DNA from: Lachnospiraceae bacterium
GTDB lineage: Bacteria > Bacillota > Clostridia > Lachnospirales > Lachnospiraceae
DNA length: 46,731 nt
Direction of reading: 5' to 3'
NCBI GenBank assembly: GCA_017462755.1
Contig: JAFTQM010000046.1
Span: 1-46,731, forward strand
The notes under the pieces are model-generated. The model saw only the letters and a program-made list of their open reading frames with translations, had not been told where the DNA came from and searched no databases. Shown one piece after another: positions 33,244-41,549 of this stretch; the first letter of the stretch is position 1, and every line of letters starts with the position of its first letter. Position numbers and translations under genes: made by a program.

Positions 33244-34108
33244 TTCGATTGAGCTTTATCTTGCTGATAAGGCTGTTTATTGTGCGCCGGATTCCGTGCG
33301 CTATTACAGAGAAGCGTTAAGTCTGTTCCTGTTCTGGTGTTCAAAGGAAGGTTACCTTCAGGTGGAGCAGCTGCAGGTGGATGTGTTGAAATCCTATGCT
33401 GCGTATCTCCGGAACACCCGGCAAATCAAAGCAACGTCCATTCACACGAATTTCCGGGCAGTGAACAATTACATACAATTCCTGATTGAGCAGGGCTTTC
33501 TGCAGAAATTCAATTATAAAATCAAACTGCCAAAGCCGGATCCTGCGCTGGTAATGCCATTAAGCAGCAGTGAGGTGCAGCAGATAATCCGCTGCATCGC
33601 ATCCAGAAACGTGAACAATATCCGGGATATGCTGCTGTTCCGGCTGATGTTGGATTGCGGGCTGCGCTCCTCCGAAGCCAGAAAGCTCACGCTCCCGGAT
33701 TTGGATATGGAAAAGAAGCTCATTAAGATAGTAGATTCGAAATTCAGCAAGTCCCGGCTCCTGCCAATGCCGGAAGTCATACATATCTTAGCGCGGCTCT
33801 ATCTCTCCGATGCTGGAAGCTGCCGAAAATATGTATTTCAGGATGCAGCCGGCTCGCCAATGAATGCAAACGCTTTGAAGCAGTTCTTTGCAAAGCTGAA
33901 GAAACGTTCCGGGGTTCCCCGGGTTCACGCCCATCTGCTCCGGCATACATTTGCAACATCCTACATGATTTCACACAGTAACATCGAATATCTGCGCCTG
34001 TACCTCGGGCATGAGGATTATGATGTAACCAAAGGATATATCCATCTGGCAAGCCAGTGCCTCCTGACGCATTATGACTGTTACCGGATTGATGGCTGCT
34101 TTGTATAA
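33230..34108 (+). CDS. Tyrosine recombinase (prophage integrase)
   Basis: 292 residues with an N-terminal SAM-like arm/core-binding domain (1-105) and a catalytic domain. The tetrad is complete: R146 in CGLRSSEA, H235-x-x-R238 in HLLRHT, H261 in LGH, and Y270 in TKGYIHL. It most likely integrates the element at the tRNA-Lys 3' end, since attR lies 417 bp downstream. It resembles small XerC-like integrases. The start at 33230 overlaps rep by 14 bp behind GTGGGG; the open frame further upstream is within rep. Confidence 0.9.
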   Translation: MRIHDSIELYLADKAVYCAPDSVRYYREALSLFLFWCSKEGYLQVEQLQVDVLKSYAAYLRNTRQIKATSIHTNFRAVNNYIQFLIEQGFLQKFNYKIKLPKPDPALVMPLSSSEVQQIIRCIASRNVNNIRDMLLFRLMLDCGLRSSEARKLTLPDLDMEKKLIKIVDSKFSKSRLLPMPEVIHILARLYLSDAGSCRKYVFQDAAGSPMNANALKQFFAKLKKRSGVPRVHAHLLRHTFATSYMISHSNIEYLRLYLGHEDYDVTKGYIHLASQCLLTHYDCYRIDGCFV

Positions 34109-34126
34109 GCTGCAGGCGGCTTTTTT
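34107..34126 (+). terminator. Terminator of the integrase gene
   Basis: AAGCTG-CAGG-CGGCTT (one G-U pair) followed by four more T, overlapping the integrase stop. Confidence 0.65.
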
Positions 34127-34159
34127 CTTAATTACCGTTTTTGCAGGTACAGCGAACAG

Positions 34160-34492
34160 AAGGACGGGCGGGAACCCATGGGCGGTTTTTTGCGGGCCCG
34201 TCCTTCCGCGTCCCTAGTGGAAAAATGAGACTAAGTTAGACACCCTGATTTTTGCAAGGTGCTTTTTTCGTCCTTGCAGTAGGGTAGAAAGTCCGGGTGT
34301 GGGTGCGGCAGTTTACTGCCGCAGCTGCACCCGGACGGAGAACAAAAAGGGCGCGAAGCGCCGGGAAATCAGCTGACCACGTCCGAGTAATACGTGGTCT
34401 ACATGTACAAGGTAAAACTTGCGCGGAGCCTTGAAAACAAAGGGTTTGACGCAAATTTCCTTTTGTTCTGAAAGCGACCTCTCAGAACAAAA
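34160..34492. other. Hairpin-rich non-coding segment of the prophage (candidate origin/packaging region)
   Basis: No convincing gene lies in 34109-34577. It holds a row of inverted repeats: AAGGACGGGC/GCCCGTCCTT (34160-34205); TGCAAGG/CCTTGCA (34253-34278); a two-part hairpin with outer arms GTCCGGGTG/CACCCGGAC and inner arms GCGGCAG/CTGCCGC (34291-34336); GGCGC/GCGCC (34350-34362); GACCACG/CGTGGTC (34375-34399); and TTTTGTTCTGA/TCAGAACAAAA (34461-34492). Filamentous phages keep their replication origins and packaging hairpin in one intergenic region, so this is the likely place for them. Confidence 0.6.
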
Positions 34493-34524
34493 TTTCGCAA
34501 ATTACAGTATTAAAGTCAGGCGCG

Positions 34525-34620
34525 CAAAAAAAAGCACCAACCCCGGACTCATACGTTCCAAAATTGATACCTTTCAGTGCGCGACCAGGGGCTCGAACCC
34601 TGGACACCCTGATTAAGAGT
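34525..34620. repeat. attR: right 96-bp attachment repeat
   Basis: Matches 25052-25147 with one mismatch. It ends inside the anticodon loop of the intact tRNA-Lys, so the crossover lies in the 3' part of the tRNA or just downstream. The tRNA stays whole on this side. Confidence 0.9.
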
Positions 34621-34650
34621 CAGGTGCTCTACCAACTGAGCTAGTCGCGC
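34578..34650 (-). tRNA. tRNA-Lys (CTT), prophage integration site
   Basis: 73 nt. The acceptor GCGCGAC pairs with GTCGCGC, the anticodon loop is CTCTTAA (anticodon CTT), and the T arm is CAGGGTTCGAGCCCCTG. Discriminator A, CCA not encoded. The promoter lies upstream at 34694-34722. The 3' half is duplicated at the left prophage end. Confidence 0.95.
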
Positions 34651-34693
34651 TTATTTTGTTTTGCGTTTTTGTTACTCCCTCAACGCAAGATTA

Positions 34694-34722
34694 ATTATAT
34701 ACCATGAAAAAGAAAAATGCAA
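34694..34722 (-). promoter_or_regulatory. Promoter of tRNA-Lys (CTT)
   Basis: On the minus strand: TTGCAT, a 17-bp spacer, TATAAT. It ends 43 bp before the tRNA. The remainder of 34651-35021 is A/T-rich with A-tracts and holds no gene. Confidence 0.75.
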
Positions 34723-34911
34723 GCATTTTTTTAAAAAATTTCAAAAATTTTTTTGAGAAAAGATAAAAAACGCTGGAAAGCCTTGATTTTAGCGGGTTTG
34801 CGCAAAATAAAAAGTTTTTAAAAAGCAGGTGAAATGGACAAAAAATATAAAAAAAACAAAAAAATTAAACAACAGCGGTACAAAAAAAGGAAATTCAAGA
34901 GAAGAACTCTA

Positions 34912-34940
34912 TTGAATTCATCGTATTAAAGTATTATAAT
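34912..34940 (+). promoter_or_regulatory. Promoter of the AI-2E family permease gene
   Basis: TTGAAT, a 17-bp spacer, TATAAT, about 80 bp before the start codon. Confidence 0.65.
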
Positions 34941-35021
34941 AAATAAGAAGAGATATTGATCGTGTGTGGAAGTTTTTCCAGTAGGACAGATTGAAAGAAA
35001 CTGCAAGGATGGGGAAGTAGT

Positions 35022-36386
35022 GTGAAAAAGGGAAAATCAAAATTTCATGTAAAAGAAAAAGTGATATTGGCGAAGAATAAGCTGCCGGTAAAAAAGAAGC
35101 AGCCGTTGGAGTATGGACCGATTGAAATCCGGATGCTTTCAGAGGAGGATGCGACGTTAGAGGACGCAACCTCGGAGCATGAGCTGATTGATGAGTTGAA
35201 TGGTTCGGAAAAGGAAAATGATTATAGGTTTGAATCGAATCGGAATTATTTTACGATTTCGGTTTATGCGCTGGCTACTATTGCGGCAGCAGCGGTGATT
35301 ATTTGTCTTTTGATGAAATTCGGCGAGATAAAGCTTTGGCTTAAGGGCTTTTTGAGGGTCTTGTCACCATTTATCGGAGGTTTTTTTATCGCATTTATTT
35401 TGAATCCGTTGGTAGATTGGGTAGAAGATCGCTTGTTTCATCAGGCATTTAAAATACAAGCGCCGAAGGTAAGAGTCGGTTTGGCGATTCTTACGTCGTA
35501 TCTGTTGGTAATGGGCTTGCTGATAGTGGGTTTGGTGTTTGTGATTCCGCAGATTACGGATAGTATTGTGAGCATTGGAGGAGATGTTACGAATGCATTG
35601 ACCCGCATTTATGAGAATTGGGATTCTTATGAAGCGATGATTCGTGAGCATTTTCCGGATTTGGATTTGGCTTATTTTGAGAAGAAGCTGGAGGAAATGT
35701 GGCCGACATTGTTGGCAGGTCTGACCAATCTGACTAAGGGAGTGGTACCGAAGCTGTTGGGTATGACGGTATCCTTGGCAAAAACGGCGATTAATTCGCT
35801 GTTGGCAATCGCGATTTCCATCTATATGCTGGCGGATAAGCGCAAGCTGAAGCGCATGGGAACGCAGGGAATTTATGCAATTATGCCGACGGCAAAGGCA
35901 AAGGTGTTTTGTAATACAACGAAGGAATGCAGTGCTATTTTTTCGAATTTTGTAAGCGGTAAGGCGTTGGATTCGCTGATTATTGGTATTATTTGCTTTG
36001 TTGCGTTGAAGATTTTGAAGCTGGATTATCCGTTGCTGATTAGCGTGATTGTAGGAATTACCAATATGATACCGTATTTTGGACCATTTATTGGAGCAAT
36101 TCCGGGAATTTTGCTTTACCTGTGTATCCGCCCGTTGGATGCATTGGTTTTCGGTATTATGATTCTGATTTTGCAGCAGTTTGACGGATGGATTCTGGGA
36201 CCGAAGATTTTGGGTGATTCGACAGGCTTATCCCCATTGTGGGTTATTTTTGGTATTACGGTAGGCGGCGCTTACGGCGGAGTGATTGGTATGTTCCTTG
36301 GTGTGCCGTTGGTAGCGGTAGTAGCGTATTTGCTGAATAAGCTGGTAAGCAGCATTCTACATAAGAAGAGAATCGAAATATTATAA
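35022..36386 (+). CDS. AI-2E family transporter (PerM/YdiK-like permease)
   Basis: 454-residue membrane protein. A charged cytoplasmic N terminus (1-75) is followed by about eight membrane segments. Family features include FIGGFFIAFILNPLVDWVED near residue 120, the long amphipathic middle part, and GITNMIPYFGPFIGAIPG with QQFDGWILGPKILGDSTGLS near the end. The family contains a proposed AI-2 exporter and Na/H antiporters, so the substrate is open. It starts with GTG; GGATGGGG precedes it at a slightly long distance. Confidence 0.88.
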   Translation: MKKGKSKFHVKEKVILAKNKLPVKKKQPLEYGPIEIRMLSEEDATLEDATSEHELIDELNGSEKENDYRFESNRNYFTISVYALATIAAAAVIICLLMKFGEIKLWLKGFLRVLSPFIGGFFIAFILNPLVDWVEDRLFHQAFKIQAPKVRVGLAILTSYLLVMGLLIVGLVFVIPQITDSIVSIGGDVTNALTRIYENWDSYEAMIREHFPDLDLAYFEKKLEEMWPTLLAGLTNLTKGVVPKLLGMTVSLAKTAINSLLAIAISIYMLADKRKLKRMGTQGIYAIMPTAKAKVFCNTTKECSAIFSNFVSGKALDSLIIGIICFVALKILKLDYPLLISVIVGITNMIPYFGPFIGAIPGILLYLCIRPLDALVFGIMILILQQFDGWILGPKILGDSTGLSPLWVIFGITVGGAYGGVIGMFLGVPLVAVVAYLLNKLVSSILHKKRIEIL

Positions 36387-36542
36387 CTATTTTTTCTTCT
36401 TACCATGGCATTGACCACAGGCAAGGCGGTCGACCATACGGCAGATTTCGTCGAAGGAATGCTTCCAAAGGATGGCTTTTCGATTTAGAGAGCGCTTGGA
36501 ATTAAGAATCTGTATCAGGGTTCGTTTGAAGGAGCGATGCAT
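36387..36542 (-). CDS. Small basic protein of unknown function
   Basis: 51 residues, very basic (HRSFKRTLIQIL, KRSLNRKAILWK), ending in a CGQCHGKKKK tail. A GGAG site lies 6 bp before ATG, and a TATAAT lies upstream on the same strand. It is downstream of the trmB terminator and convergent with the permease gene. The CxxCH could look like a haem site, but in a basic cytoplasmic peptide without a signal that is not supported. No family recognised. Confidence 0.4.
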   Translation of the reverse strand: MHRSFKRTLIQILNSKRSLNRKAILWKHSFDEICRMVDRLACGQCHGKKKK

Positions 36543-36586
36543 GGAGGTCTCCGGCTATTATTGATTTTGATATCATTATATGTAAA

Positions 36587-36630
36587 AAAGATGACAGGGT
36601 GCAGATAAGTTCAGCAGCCCTGTCATCTTT
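36587..36630 (-). terminator. Terminator of trmB
   Basis: AAAGATGACAGGG and CCCTGTCATCTTT form a 13-bp stem. On the minus strand it is followed by six T, just after the trmB stop. Confidence 0.8.
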
Positions 36631-36645
36631 GATTAATGACAATAA

Positions 36646-37293
36646 TTATTTTGCAGGATATTCGGCAACCATGCGATGAATCGGATTGCCGAGCGCAGAG
36701 AATTTTTCTTCGTATTCGGTCATAACGTTGCCTACGGCATATTCGCTGTGATGCAGGTCGTAGGTAACTGCGCTCAATTGCCAGCCGGCTTCCTTTGCCT
36801 GCTCTAAGGAAAAGTCGAACAACGGACGGTTGTCGGTTTTGAACTCAATGCGCCCCTCCGGCTTTAGGTAGCAGCGATAGCGTGCCAAAAATTCCATGGA
36901 AGTCAGACGACGCTTTGCATGACGGTCCTTTGGCCAAGGGTCGGAAAAATTCAGATAAATCCGGTCGATTTCGGATGGGGCAAACACCTCTGCCAAATCC
37001 TCCGCATCATATCGCAGAAAGGTCAAATTTGGGCAATCCTCAATAGCTTCCCGCTTGGCTACGGCACGAATCATCACACTGTCATATTTTTCGATGCCGA
37101 TGTAATTGATGTCCGGGTGCAGAGTGGCTAATGCAGTGATGAATTTTCCTTTGCCCATACCGATTTCGATGTGAATCGGATTGGTGTTGCTGAAAAATTC
37201 ATGCCAGCGTCACTTGTATTCTTCCGGATTATGTACAACATATGGACTTTGCGCAATGGCATCCTTTGCGCCTTTAATATTTCGTAATCTCAT
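36646..37293 (-). pseudogene. trmB: tRNA (guanine-N7-)-methyltransferase interrupted by an in-frame TGA
   Basis: The frame from ATG at 37293 begins MRLRNIKGAKDAIAQSPYVV and reaches the normal TrmB end at 36646, 215 residues in all, the family's usual length. Codon 28 is TGA (37210-37212), within NPEEYK-stop-RWHEFF, where relatives usually have a Gly (EYKGKW). A single G-to-T change from GGA would explain it. The rest is intact: EIGMGKGKF (SAM site), IGIEKYDSV, and LNFSDPWPKDRHAKRRL with the catalytic motif. Internal restart at MGKGKF (37158) lacks a ribosome site and would cut the SAM site, so the gene is probably inactive unless read through or misread. TrmB makes m7G46 in tRNA and is usually dispensable. 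A GAGG site precedes the ATG. Confidence 0.8.
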
Positions 37294-37382
37294 ATAAGCC
37301 TCGTTTCTGAGCGACTTGTTATGGAGGGGCAAATCAAAGGATAACCTTGATTCGCAAATATTTGCCTTGCGTTTGCCGGAAA

Positions 37383-37414
37383 AGCTACTTGCGTTCGCTC
37401 AAAAGCAAATAGCT
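37383..37414. repeat. Hairpin in the trmB / kinase intergenic region
   Basis: AGCTACTTGC and GCAAATAGCT pair with one mismatch around a 12-nt loop. The gene-free stretch 37294-37624 otherwise holds only the promoter at 37548 and A/T-rich sequence. Confidence 0.45.
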
Positions 37415-37547
37415 ATGTGATAGAATACCATAAAGAGCTGCTTTTTTCAATGAGAGATTTTTAGTGTTTTCGCATTTTTGAAGCAGACAAACGATTAAAA
37501 AACGCCTTTTTTAATGTCAGCTAAGCTTAGATGGATGCGAGAAAGGA

Positions 37548-37577
37548 TAGACAAATCGGCGCTTTGATTGTTATAAT
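37548..37577 (+). promoter_or_regulatory. Promoter of the guanylate-kinase-like gene
   Basis: TAGACA, an 18-bp spacer, TATAAT with a TGT extension, 48 bp before the start codon. Confidence 0.6.
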
Positions 37578-37624
37578 GAAGAAAAAAAGATTGTGATGTT
37601 GGAAAGAAAAAAGGAGTTAGTTCC

Positions 37625-38218
37625 ATGGCGAAGATATATGTACTGATGGGAAAGAGTGCGAGCGGTAAGGATACGTTGTACAATCAGTTGCTGCAGACGG
37701 AGGCATTGCATCTGAAGCGCATTATATTATATACGACCAGACCGATTCGAACCGGCGAGGAAAACGGAAGAGAATACTATTTTGTATCGCAGGAGCGCTT
37801 TTACGAAATGGAGAATGCAGGGCAGGTGGTAGAGTGCCGGACATATCAGACGGTGCATGGACCGTGGCATTATTTTACGGCAGCAGATGAACAGATAAAT
37901 CTGGCGGGAACGCAGAATTATCTGATGATTAATACGCTGGAGGGGTATTGCAGGCTGGTGCAATATTTCGGACAGGACTATGTGGTGCCGCTGTATATTG
38001 AGGTGGAGGACGGACTGCGGCTGGAACGGGCGTTGAGCAGGGAACGACAGCAGGCGCAGCCGAAATACGAAGAAATGTGCAGGCGTTTTTTGGCGGATGC
38101 AAGAGATTTTTCACCGGAGAAATTGGCAGAGGCAGGTATCGTAGAAACCTATCCGAATCTTGATGCAGGCGAGTGCTTTACAGCGTTGAAGCAAAAGCTG
38201 CAGTCTTGTATTTCGTAA
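37625..38218 (+). CDS. Guanylate kinase-like protein
   Basis: 197 residues. The P-loop is GKSASGKDTL (9-18), and the GMP-binding segment YTTRPIRTGEENGREYYFVS has the TTRxxRxGExxGxxYxF signature of guanylate kinases. The lid region around LYIEVEDGLRLERALSRER supplies the usual Arg residues. It makes GDP from GMP and ATP if it is a true kinase. It is somewhat divergent (GKSASGK rather than GPSGSGK), so it may be a second copy. It stands where tmk occurs in Bacillus, upstream of yaaR. Site AAGGAG precedes ATG. Confidence 0.75.
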   Translation: MAKIYVLMGKSASGKDTLYNQLLQTEALHLKRIILYTTRPIRTGEENGREYYFVSQERFYEMENAGQVVECRTYQTVHGPWHYFTAADEQINLAGTQNYLMINTLEGYCRLVQYFGQDYVVPLYIEVEDGLRLERALSRERQQAQPKYEEMCRRFLADARDFSPEKLAEAGIVETYPNLDAGECFTALKQKLQSCIS

Positions 38219-38309
38219 GGATTTATGATAAAATGAAATGTAACATTTGTGATGCTTTGCAGAAATTGAGTGTTACGAATATGACTGGCGTATACCCGGA
38301 GGTAAAGGA

Positions 38310-38750
38310 ATGGAAATCAGAGTAGGACAGACTGCACCAATCAATCAGGTAGAGCAGAAGGCACCGGTGAAGGAAGCCGATGGCTCTTTTAAGTTTACTC
38401 TGATTAGCAATATTCAGGAGCAGGAGCTTGCGCAGCGCCTGAACCTGATGATGGAAGAAATCACGATGCAGGGAAAAAAGCTGAAAAAGCATATGGATAT
38501 TCGTGATATGAAGCGTTATCGTGAGCTAATCAAGGAATTTATGAATGAGATTGTCAATCGCTCGCATAAGTTTTCCAGAGAAAATTTCCTCGATCGACGC
38601 GGAAGACACCGGGTTTACGGTATGATTAAGCTGGTAGATCAGAATCTGGACGCATTGGCAGCAGCGTTGCTGGCAGATGAGAAGGATGGCATTGATATTT
38701 TGAGCAGGATTGACGAGATTCAAGGATTGTTACTGGATATTCTGGCGTAA
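38310..38750 (+). CDS. YaaR family protein (DUF327)
   Basis: 146 residues, helical and charged. The match to YaaR/DUF327 rests on length, helical content ([22 protein letters not shown], here cited in part; [23 protein letters not shown]) and the gene order with holB. YaaR is of unknown function. ATG follows GGAGGTAAAGGA. It precedes holB by 40 bp. Confidence 0.8.
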   Translation: MEIRVGQTAPINQVEQKAPVKEADGSFKFTLISNIQEQELAQRLNLMMEEITMQGKKLKKHMDIRDMKRYRELIKEFMNEIVNRSHKFSRENFLDRRGRHRVYGMIKLVDQNLDALAAALLADEKDGIDILSRIDEIQGLLLDILA

Positions 38751-38790
38751 GCAGCAAAGAGCATAAGTCATGAAAAGGGGGTGCCGGATA

Positions 38791-39777
38791 TTGAATACAT
38801 TTAAGGACGTAATTGGACGGGAGCAGGTAGTAGAGCATCTGAAAAACACGATTCGGTTGCGTAAGGTATCTCATGCGTATATTTTTCATGGCGAGGACGG
38901 CATCGGTAAGAATTTTGTTGCGGATATTTTTGCGGCGGCATTGCAGTGTGAGGAGTTTGAGTCAGAGCCTTGCGGAGTCTGCAAATCCTGTTTGCAGGCA
39001 GCAGGAGGCAATCATCCGGACATTATCCATGTGCTTCACGAGAAAGCGACAATTGGTGTGGATGATATTCGTACCCAGCTGAACAATGATATTCAGGTCA
39101 AGCCGTACAGCAGTCGCTACAAAATATATATTATCGACGAGGCGGAGAAGATGACGGAGGCAGCGCAGAATGCACTGCTCAAGACCATTGAGGAGCCGCC
39201 GGAATATGCAATCATTATGCTGTTATCAAATAATTTAGACGCATTTTTGTCGACGATTCTTTCGCGCTGTGTTACTCTGAATATGAAAACGGTGCCGAGG
39301 GAAAAGATTCAGCAGTACCTGATGGAGTATTGCGGTATTCCGGATTATCAGGCAGAGCTGAGTGCGGCGTTTTCCGGAGGAAATCTCGGCAAAGCGATAA
39401 AGTATGCATCCTCGGAGGAGTTTGTGCGCCGTCGGGATGAGGTATTGCATCTGGTAAAGCATATCGAAGAAATGCCAATGAATGAAATCATGGAGTACTT
39501 AAAGCACTTGGCAGAAGAGAAAACCATGATTGGAGAATATTTGGATTTGTTGCTGCTCTGGTACCGGGATGTGCTGTTGTTTAAGGCAACCAAGGACACC
39601 GGCCAGATTATTTATAAAGAGGAATTATTAACAATACAAAAGCAGGCGGCAGGAAAAAGCTTCGAAACACTGAATGATATTATCGAAGCGTTTAGTACGG
39701 TGCGTTCCAGACTGAAGAACAATGTAAATTTTGAAGCATCGGTGGAGCTTTTGCTGTTAGCAATGCAGAGAGAATAG
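38791..39777 (+). CDS. holB: DNA polymerase III delta' subunit
   Basis: 328 residues, a clamp-loader subunit of the replisome. Its degenerate P-loop is HGEDGIGKNF, where Asn follows the Lys instead of Ser/Thr, as in delta' subunits that do not hydrolyse ATP. The zinc module is CEEFESEPCGVCKSC. The sensor region YIIDEAEKMTEAAQNALLKT and SRC motif (LSRCVTL) are present. TTG at 38791 was chosen because GGGGGTG lies 7 bp upstream; ATG at 38770 has no good site. It is in the conserved yaaR-holB-ricT run. Confidence 0.92.
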   Translation: MNTFKDVIGREQVVEHLKNTIRLRKVSHAYIFHGEDGIGKNFVADIFAAALQCEEFESEPCGVCKSCLQAAGGNHPDIIHVLHEKATIGVDDIRTQLNNDIQVKPYSSRYKIYIIDEAEKMTEAAQNALLKTIEEPPEYAIIMLLSNNLDAFLSTILSRCVTLNMKTVPREKIQQYLMEYCGIPDYQAELSAAFSGGNLGKAIKYASSEEFVRRRDEVLHLVKHIEEMPMNEIMEYLKHLAEEKTMIGEYLDLLLLWYRDVLLFKATKDTGQIIYKEELLTIQKQAAGKSFETLNDIIEAFSTVRSRLKNNVNFEASVELLLLAMQRE

Positions 39778-39793
39778 AAAGGTTAGGACAGAT

Positions 39794-40693
39794 ATGACAA
39801 CGATTATAGGAGTAAGGTTCCGTAAGGCGGGAAAGGTGTATTACTTTGACCCGGCAGGACTTGAAATAAAGCAGGGAGATCATGTAATTGTAGAGACTGC
39901 AAGGGGAGTCGAGTACGGCTTTGTAGTGCTGGGCTGCCGTGAGGTAGAGGACGAAAAGGTAATGCAGCCGCTCAAGCCGGTGATGCGTCTGGCAACGCCG
40001 GAGGACGATGATATAGAGTTAAAGAATAAGGTTAAGGAAAAGGATGCCTTTAAGATTTGTCTGGAAAAGATTGCGAAGCATGGTCTGGAGATGAAGCTGA
40101 TTGACTGCGAGTACACCTTTGACAACAATAAGGTGCTGTTTTATTTTACTGCGGACGGCAGAATTGATTTCCGTGAGCTGGTAAAGGACTTGGCATCGGT
40201 ATTTAAGACCCGTATCGAGCTGCGTCAGATTGGCGTGCGCGATGAGACGAAGATTATCGGAGGCATCGGAATCTGTGGTCGTCCGATGTGCTGCCATACT
40301 TATTTGTCTGATTTTGCACCGGTTTCGATTAAGATGGCAAAGGAGCAGAATCTGTCACTCAATCCGACGAAGATTTCCGGTGTCTGCGGCCGTCTGATGT
40401 GCTGTTTGAAGAACGAGGAGGAGGCTTACGAATATCTGAACAGTAAGCTGCCGAATGTAGGTGATCATGTAACAACGGTGGACAATCTGCATGGAGACGT
40501 AACCAGTGTGAATGTGTTAAAGCAGCTGGTAAAGGTAGTAGTGACCATCGGTGAGGATGAGAAGGAAATTCGTGAGTACAAGGTGGATGACCTGCGTTTT
40601 AAGCCGCGCAGAAGAAAAGAACGTGTGGCAATGGACGATGAGCTGAAGGCGTTGGAGGCTCTGGAGAAAAAGGAAGGAAACCACTTAGAATAA
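39794..40693 (+). CDS. ricT: PSP1 domain protein RicT (YaaT)
   Basis: 299 residues. RicT belongs to the Ric complex that in Bacillus affects RNA processing (RNase Y) and sporulation. The PSP1 core is YYFDPAGLEIKQGDHVIVE to the Cys-rich part. CGRPMCCHTYL and CGRLMCCLKNEEEAYEY carry the Cys residues that bind Fe-S clusters. The C terminus is charged. ATG follows AAAGG. It is 16 bp after holB. Confidence 0.93.
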   Translation: MTTIIGVRFRKAGKVYYFDPAGLEIKQGDHVIVETARGVEYGFVVLGCREVEDEKVMQPLKPVMRLATPEDDDIELKNKVKEKDAFKICLEKIAKHGLEMKLIDCEYTFDNNKVLFYFTADGRIDFRELVKDLASVFKTRIELRQIGVRDETKIIGGIGICGRPMCCHTYLSDFAPVSIKMAKEQNLSLNPTKISGVCGRLMCCLKNEEEAYEYLNSKLPNVGDHVTTVDNLHGDVTSVNVLKQLVKVVVTIGEDEKEIREYKVDDLRFKPRRRKERVAMDDELKALEALEKKEGNHLE

Positions 40694-40734
40694 AGCGGGA
40701 AGCATATTTTGTGAGGAATGGAGAACAACCGGAT

Positions 40735-41475
40735 ATGAGAGAGGATTGTTTGAAAGAAGGAGAACGGCTGGACGAGCTGCATCGAAACAATTATAAAATC
40801 ATACAGAATCCGGAGAAGTTCTGCTTTGGCATGGATGCGGTGCTGTTGTCCGGCTTTGCCTGGGTAAAGGAAGGAGAAAAGGCACTGGATCTTGGTACCG
40901 GCACCGGTATCATTCCGATTTTGCTGAGTGCGAAGACTCCGGGAGAGCATTTTACCGGACTGGAGATTCAGGAGGAAAGTGCAGATATGGCGCGCCGCAG
41001 CGTGGCATATAACGGTCTGGAACAAAAGATTACAATTACAACAGGAGATATCAAGGAAGCGTCCGCACTGTTTGGTGCGGCTTCTTTTGATGTGGTGACG
41101 ACCAATCCGCCGTATATGACCGGGCAGCATGGCTTGGTCAATCCGCAGCTGCCAAAGGCGATTGCGAGGCATGAGCTTTTGTGTACGTTGGAGGATGTTA
41201 TCCGGGAGGCAGCAAGAGTACTGCGGCCGGGAGGCAGATTTTATATGGTTCATCGGCCATTTCGGCTGGCGGAAATTATTCGGGTGTTATCTGCGTATAA
41301 GCTGGAGCCGAAACGCATGAAGCTGGTGCATCCGTATGTGGACAAGGAACCGAATATGGTGCTGTTGGAGTGTGCGAAAGGCGGAAAGCCGCGGATAACT
41401 GTAGAAGCACCGTTGATTGTATACAAAGAGCCGGGAGTATATACGCCGGAGATTTATGATATTTACGGATATTGA
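40735..41475 (+). CDS. tRNA1(Val) (adenine(37)-N6)-methyltransferase-like protein
   Basis: 246 residues, class I SAM methyltransferase. LDLGTGTGIIPILLS is the SAM motif, GLEIQEESADMARRSV the acidic loop, and TTNPPYM the N6-adenine motif. FCFGMDAVLLSGFAWV near the N terminus is typical of TrmN6/YabB. It methylates A37 of one tRNA. A GGAG site 10 bp before ATG 40735 decided the start over GTG 40711. It is in the ricT-yabB-rsmI order of Firmicutes. Confidence 0.88.
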   Translation: MREDCLKEGERLDELHRNNYKIIQNPEKFCFGMDAVLLSGFAWVKEGEKALDLGTGTGIIPILLSAKTPGEHFTGLEIQEESADMARRSVAYNGLEQKITITTGDIKEASALFGAASFDVVTTNPPYMTGQHGLVNPQLPKAIARHELLCTLEDVIREAARVLRPGGRFYMVHRPFRLAEIIRVLSAYKLEPKRMKLVHPYVDKEPNMVLLECAKGGKPRITVEAPLIVYKEPGVYTPEIYDIYGY

Positions 41476-41549
41476 TGCAGCTTACAGGGACAGGAGATAT
41501 TCTGTCTTCCGGTGAGGCATCGTGGAAAAGAAACGGGAGGTGAGTGCGA

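Larger units (their letters stand above)
25052..34620. mobile_element. Inovirus-like (filamentous phage) prophage in tRNA-Lys(CTT)
   Basis: The element is bounded by 96-bp direct repeats (25052-25147 and 34525-34620; one mismatch) that include the 3' part of tRNA-Lys from the anticodon loop onward. Inside lie a tyrosine recombinase, a rolling-circle-type Rep, a Zot/pI-like ATPase, a signal-peptide-bearing small coat candidate, a candidate adsorption protein, several small membrane proteins, a divergent XRE repressor and HicAB. Unit length from repeat to repeat is 9,473 bp, in the range known for inoviruses. Gene order (small genes, ssDNA-binding candidate, coat, adsorption, small membrane proteins, Zot) follows the filamentous phage plan. 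Whether it is active is unknown; the adsorption gene is frameshifted. Confidence 0.88.

Noticed and set aside
36387-36542. CxxCH as a cytochrome c haem site
   Set aside because: The peptide is basic, lacks a signal sequence and has the motif in a lysine tail.
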